A stretch of DNA of 64,000 nt from Prochilodus magdalenae (taxonomy: Eukaryota; Chordata; Actinopteri; Characiformes; Prochilodontidae): NCBI GenBank assembly GCA_024036415.1, contig JAMWET010005005.1, positions 140,001-204,000 on the forward strand, given 5' to 3'. Numbering within the stretch: the first letter of the stretch is position 1; every line of letters begins with the position of its first letter. A model generated the notes under the pieces. That model was not told where the DNA came from, made no database searches, and worked only from the letters and a program-made list of their open reading frames with translations. This document shows, one piece after another, positions 59,601 through 64,000 of this stretch. Both the position numbers and the translations under genes were made by a program.

Positions 59601-62041
59601 GGGGGCTCACCTGTCCAGAAGGTGGTTTTCCAGATCCAGGCTGAGTCACTGCAACTTCACCTGCTTTGGCAGGAGGGTTTGCTTTTCCAGGAGGTGGTTT
59701 TCCAGATTCAGGCTTCAACACTGGAGCTTCACCTGGGGGGCTCACCTGTCCAGAAGGTGGTTTTCCAGCTCCGGACTGAGTCACTGCAGCTTCACCTGCT
59801 TTGGCAGGAGGGTTTGCCTTTCCAGGAGATGGTTTTCCAGCTCCAGGTTGAGGCATTGCAGCTTTGCCCGCTTTGGCAGGAGGGTTTGCCTTTCCAGGAG
59901 ATGGTTTTCCAGGACCAGGTTGTGGTACTGCAGCTTCATCTGCTTTTCCAGGAGATGGTTTTCCAGATTCAGGCTTCAACACTGGAGCTTCACCGGGGGG
60001 TCTCACCTGTCCAGAAGGTGGTTTTTCAGATCCAGGCTGTGGCACTGCAGCTTCAGATGCTTTGGCAGGAGGGTTTACCTCTCCAGGAGATGGTTTTCCA
60101 GATCCAGGCTGTGGCACTGCAGCTTCATCTGTTTTGGCAGGAGGGTTTACCTCTCCAGGAGATGGTTTTCCAGATTCAGGCTTCAGCACTTGAGCTTCAC
60201 CTGGGGGTCTCACCTGTCCAGAAGGTGGTTTTTCAGATCCAGGCTGTGGCACTGCAGCTTCACCTGCTTTGGCAGGAGGGTTTACCTCTCCAGGAGATGG
60301 TTTTCCAGATTCAGGTTTCAACACTTGAGCTTCACCTGGGGGTCTCACCTGTCCAGAAGGTGGTTTTTCAGATCCAGGCTGTGGCACTGCAGCTTCAGAT
60401 GCTTTGACAGGAGGGTTTACCTCTCCAGGAGATGGTTTTCCAGATCCAGGCTGTGGCACTGCAGCTTCATCTGTTTTGGCAGGAGGGTTTACCTCTCCAG
60501 GAGATGGTTTTTCAGATTCAGGCTTCAACACTTGAGCTTCACCGGGGGGTCTCACCTGTCCAGAAGGTGGTTTTTCAGATCCAGGCTGTGGCACTGCAGC
60601 TTCAGATGCTTTGACAGGAGGGTTTACCTCTCCAGGAGATGGTTTTCCAGATTCAGGCTTCAACACTTGAGCTTCACCTGGGGGTCTCACCTGTCCAGAA
60701 GGTGGTTTTTCAGATCCAGGCTGTGGCACTGCAGCTTCACCTGCTTTGGCAGGAGGGTTTACCTCTCCAGGAGATGGTTTTCCAGATTCAGGCTTCAACA
60801 CTTGAGCTTCATCCTGGGGAGGTCTCACCTGTCCAGAAGGTGGTTTTTCAGATCCAGGCTGTGGCACTGCAGCTTCACCTGCTTTGGCAGGAGGGTTTAC
60901 CTCTCCAGGAGATGGTTTTCCAGATTCAGGCTTCAACACTTGAGCTTCACCTGGGGGTCTCACCTGTCCAGAAGGTGGTTTTTCAGATCCAGGCTGTGGC
61001 ACTGCAGCTTCAGATGCTTTGACAGGAGGGTTCCTCACCTGATCCAGAAAGGTGGGATGGTTTTCCAGATCCAGGCTGTGGCACTGCAGCTTCACCTGCT
61101 TTGGCAGGAGGGTTTACCTCTCCAGGAGATGGTTTTCCAGATTCAGGCTTCAACACTGGAGCTTCACCGGGGGGTCTCACCTGTCCAGAAGGTGGTTTTT
61201 CAGATCCAGGCTGTGGCACTGCAGCTTCACCTGCTTTGGCAGGAGGGTTTACCTCTCCAGGAGATGGTTTTCCAGATTCAGGCTTCAACACTGGAGCTTC
61301 ACCAGGGGGTCTCACCTGTCCAGAAGGTGGTTTTTCAGATCCAGGCTGTGGCACTCCAGCTTCAGATGCTTTGACAGGAGGGTTTACCTCTCCAGGAGAT
61401 GGTTTTCCAGGACCAGGCTCTGGTACTGCAGCTTCATCTGCTTTTCCTGGAGATGGTTTTCCAGATCCAGGCTGTGGCACTGCAGCTTCACCTGCTTCCA
61501 CAGATACACTCACCTTTTCAGAAACATTGATTCTAGAACTAGATCCAGCAGTTCCACCAGAGCTTGTGGGAGGTTTCATTTTCTCTGAAGCATCTTTTGC
61601 AGAACCGGGCTTCATTGAAGCACTGGATTCAGACCACCCGGCCCCTTCTGTGTTGATTATCTTTTCATTAGGCTTTATCTTCACCTGACTGGACAATGGT
61701 TCCAGTTCTTGTTCCTCATCCACTATTATGCCCTGAATTTCCAGGTATACTACAAGGAGGAGAATTAAAATCTGACTGGTCCAGTAGTACAACATAGCAG
61801 TTTAGTTTGGGTCAAGTGTAAAAAGTACAATGAAATTATATGAATCTAATTTGTATTGGTGAACTACCGTATGTTGTTCTACTGAAATTGAAAAATAGAT
61901 GTTATTAGAACACATTTTCACCTCTTTGTGCCTCCATAGGGTCACATATAATTCCCAGAGACAGTAGCACAGTCAAGACATCCTCTACAGACACTGAAGC
62001 CCCACGGTGGTAATTTACTTGGACAGAAGACGAGAGAGTAC
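53602..62041 (-). CDS. Very long Pro/Gly/Lys/Glu-rich tandem-repeat protein, 5' end open
   Basis: Not recognised; function unknown. Exons inferred on the minus strand: 62041-61922 (TLSSSVQVNYHRG... to MEAQR; acceptor TTTTTCTTCTTCAG, donor AGAG|GTGAAA), 61749-53847, and 53726-53602 (ERLWSIKSEVESEGF... ending AQEILST, stop). All junction phases match. The large exon starts acidic (IIVDEEQELEPL), then has about 5.5 kb of compound repeats (PGSGKPPSGQVSPPG, APVLKPESGKLPPGKANPPA, KAGEAAVPQ) and about 23 units of 24 aa (DSVGKENLPVDIVGAAGSGH + GPGK) at about 55905-54265. Predicted disordered, about 2,600 aa. An alternative start is the ATG at 61795, whose LILLLVV leader resembles a signal peptide; I prefer splicing from 61922, since that leader coincides with the intron's pyrimidine tract. 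Frame breaks at about 61030-61060 and 57508-58740 look like sequence errors. Upstream exons are probably missing. Confidence 0.7.
54265..55905 (-). repeat. 72-bp coding minisatellite (24-aa units)
   Basis: About 23 in-frame units. Variants differ mainly at the segment after GKEN (LPVDIVG, LLVDTVG, HPLDTVG, LPVDIVS). The order LPVDIVS-LLVDTVG-HPLDTVG occurs at least twice, showing multi-unit duplication. Outer units are the most diverged. Long plus-strand frames here are shadows. Confidence 0.95.
55990..61490 (-). repeat. Compound coding minisatellite (about 45-aa and shorter units)
   Basis: Alternating blocks of PQPGSGKP(P/S), SGQV(S/R)PPG, APVLKPESGK and PGKANPPAKAGEAAV, all multiples of 3 bp where the sequence is clean. 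SPGEVNPP and GQVRPPGEAQ versions dominate at 59950-61400 and PPGKANPP versions at 56000-59900, so two sub-arrays are visible. Confidence 0.92.
57508..58740 (-). other. Indel-rich (probably unpolished) stretch inside the repeat-protein exon
   Basis: The same repeats as on both sides, but with many one-base insertions, mostly at homopolymers (GGGGGGGCCTCACC, TTTTGGCAGGAAGGG, TTTTTTTTTGC) and all three frames in use. The clean frame before and after is the same frame. This is the error signature of raw long reads, not of gradual pseudogene decay. Confidence 0.8.
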
Positions 62042-62910
<869 letters not shown>

Positions 62911-62929
62911 CTACAATCTCAGCTGTATC

Positions 62930-63360
62930 CCTTCATCACTGGCTCAGAAGCTGTTAAACTTCCTAACGGTCTTGATTTTGTAGCGTGTTTACAATTTTTA
63001 TTTATTTATTTTTTAATTCCTGTCCACGGGCTGGAAACAGGATAACCAGGTAACATGTATACCCAAGTACATATGGGTTTGGGTTCAAGTTTTCTCCAGC
63101 TTTCTAAAGCTGCCAGAACTGCAACCTCAGTTTATGGGCCTTGGCCTTTCTTAAAAACACATTTTCTCTTTGCATAGCATAATCCTGTCTTCTGGATTCA
63201 ATTTTTAGTAGTTTATATTTCTCTGCACTTTTTGTATATAGATCTTATTTGTATATTGTCCTGACACTTCTGTTCTTTCCTCTGTGCTGCTGCAACATTG
63301 CTGTAACACATTTCCCCACTGTGGGATCAATAAAACTTTATCTTATCTTATCTTATATGG
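62930..63360 (+). mobile_element. LINE 3'-end-like sequence
   Basis: CTCAGCTGTATCCCTTCATC near the start; then CTTTTTGTATATAGATCTTA, CTGTAACACATTTCCCCACT GTGGGATCAATAAA and a (TTATC)n tail. This is the usual 3' end of fish non-LTR elements. No RT frame is included. Confidence 0.65.
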
Positions 63361-64000
63361 CTAGGTGCAGAAGCGTCAGCGAATGGCAACCCAGAACTGT
63401 TACCTCCAAGCTGTAGGGCATTTTATGATAAGCGAGTGTAGCACTGTCAGGACAAAACCTTGCATCTCTACTAACGTATATTTACAGGAAAATGGACATT
63501 GAGAAAAAAATACCACCACATGACTAACTGGAGGCGAATCAAAGTTAATGGAACAAGATCTTATGCCATGCTTTTACGCGTACCATTGCTGTGTTTAGCA
63601 TGAAAAATGGAAATACACTGTTTAAATAATATTTGTACAAAGGATTCCTCTCACAAAGGATCTGTTCCCAATAGTTCCACCACTATGGAGTCCTCAAATT
63701 AATGTAATATTGCTGACATTGAATTCATTCAAATACATGACTTGGTTGTCATTCAATTGTTATACAGCATTTTGACCTGGTGCCAACCACCTCCAGCATG
63801 TGATGGGGCTGGTTGGCACAAACACCCCACATGAATTTCACCACAGAAGCCCCAGTTCTAGGAAGCAGTTCCATCATCCAAGGTGTCTCTTTAGAGGCAA
63901 GGGCTTTCAGTTTTAATTTGCTACTAGTCCTAACTAGCCCCCGAGGCTTCTCTACAGTAGAGAAGGTCAACTGTGCCAACCACCCCCTCTCTCCCTAAAC
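63361..64000. other. Unclassified right end of window
   Basis: About 63749-63979 is open on the minus strand for 76 codons and starts after a GGCACAG. TGCCAACCACC occurs at both of its ends (about 63782 and 63974). It could be a repeat or an exon; I cannot support either. Confidence 0.35.

Noticed and set aside
54138..61688. Plus-strand frames of 333-633 codons opposite the repeat-protein gene
   Set aside because: Shadows of a stop-poor coding repeat. They lack unique ends and splice-bounded exons, whereas the minus strand has both.
61750..61795. Calling the repeat protein secreted on the basis of the LILLLVV leader
   Set aside because: The leader coincides with a strong intron polypyrimidine tract, and an in-phase upstream exon exists. 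Left as an alternative.
63749..63979. 76-codon minus-strand frame as the first exon of the repeat-protein gene
   Set aside because: No convincing donor in the right phase, and repeated TGCCAACCACC words at its ends suggest repeat sequence.

Overview
The window is nuclear DNA from a ray-finned fish. The genes have many short exons with GT-AG introns, there are many Tc1/mariner-type relics, and micro- and minisatellites are abundant. Several dispersed repeats look like families I associate with otophysan fishes (characins, catfishes), but I cannot fix the species from sequence alone. No prokaryotic-style operons, CRISPR arrays or phage genes are present.

Layout. Positions 1-13.6 kb hold no gene I can support: a terminal-inverted-repeat element (1012-2725), two arrays of the same 20-bp minisatellite (3866-4517 and 8067-10215), and Tc1 and LINE remnants. 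Positions 13743-20804 (+) are a complete 11-exon NDUFA9 gene (mitochondrial complex I subunit, 380 aa by my splicing). Positions 21869-31071 (+) and 38064-51953 (+) are two complete 11-exon, head-to-tail copies of a GALNT8-type polypeptide N-acetylgalactosaminyltransferase (622 and 631 aa). NDUFA9 next to GALNT8 is also the human order, which supports both names. Between the two copies lie Tc1 relics, a possible broken small secreted-protein gene on the minus strand (35504-35223), a CACT/TCAT tetranucleotide block and about 0.9 kb of degenerate telomere-like repeat.

Positions 62041-53602 (-) hold a gene I do not recognise. It encodes a very long, low-complexity Pro/Gly/Lys/Glu-rich protein made of tandem repeats: compound units of about 45 aa, then about 23 units of 24 aa. 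It also has non-repetitive ends. I infer a short in-phase upstream exon and a short last exon, followed by a polyadenylation signal. Two stretches inside it (57508-58740 and about 61030-61060) are peppered with single-base indels and look like unpolished assembly rather than biology. The last 2 kb are microsatellite and LINE-like sequence.

The genes do not form a pathway. NDUFA9 acts in mitochondria and the two GALNT8-like enzymes act in the Golgi on mucin-type O-glycosylation. The repeat protein's role is unknown. The points most worth checking are the tandem GALNT8 copies with a stem of variable length, the repeat-protein gene and its repeated in-frame splice-donor-like motifs, a 165-bp satellite in an intron of the second GALNT8 copy with a diverged relative in an NDUFA9 intron, and a near-perfect 33-bp-arm hairpin in the second GALNT8 copy.
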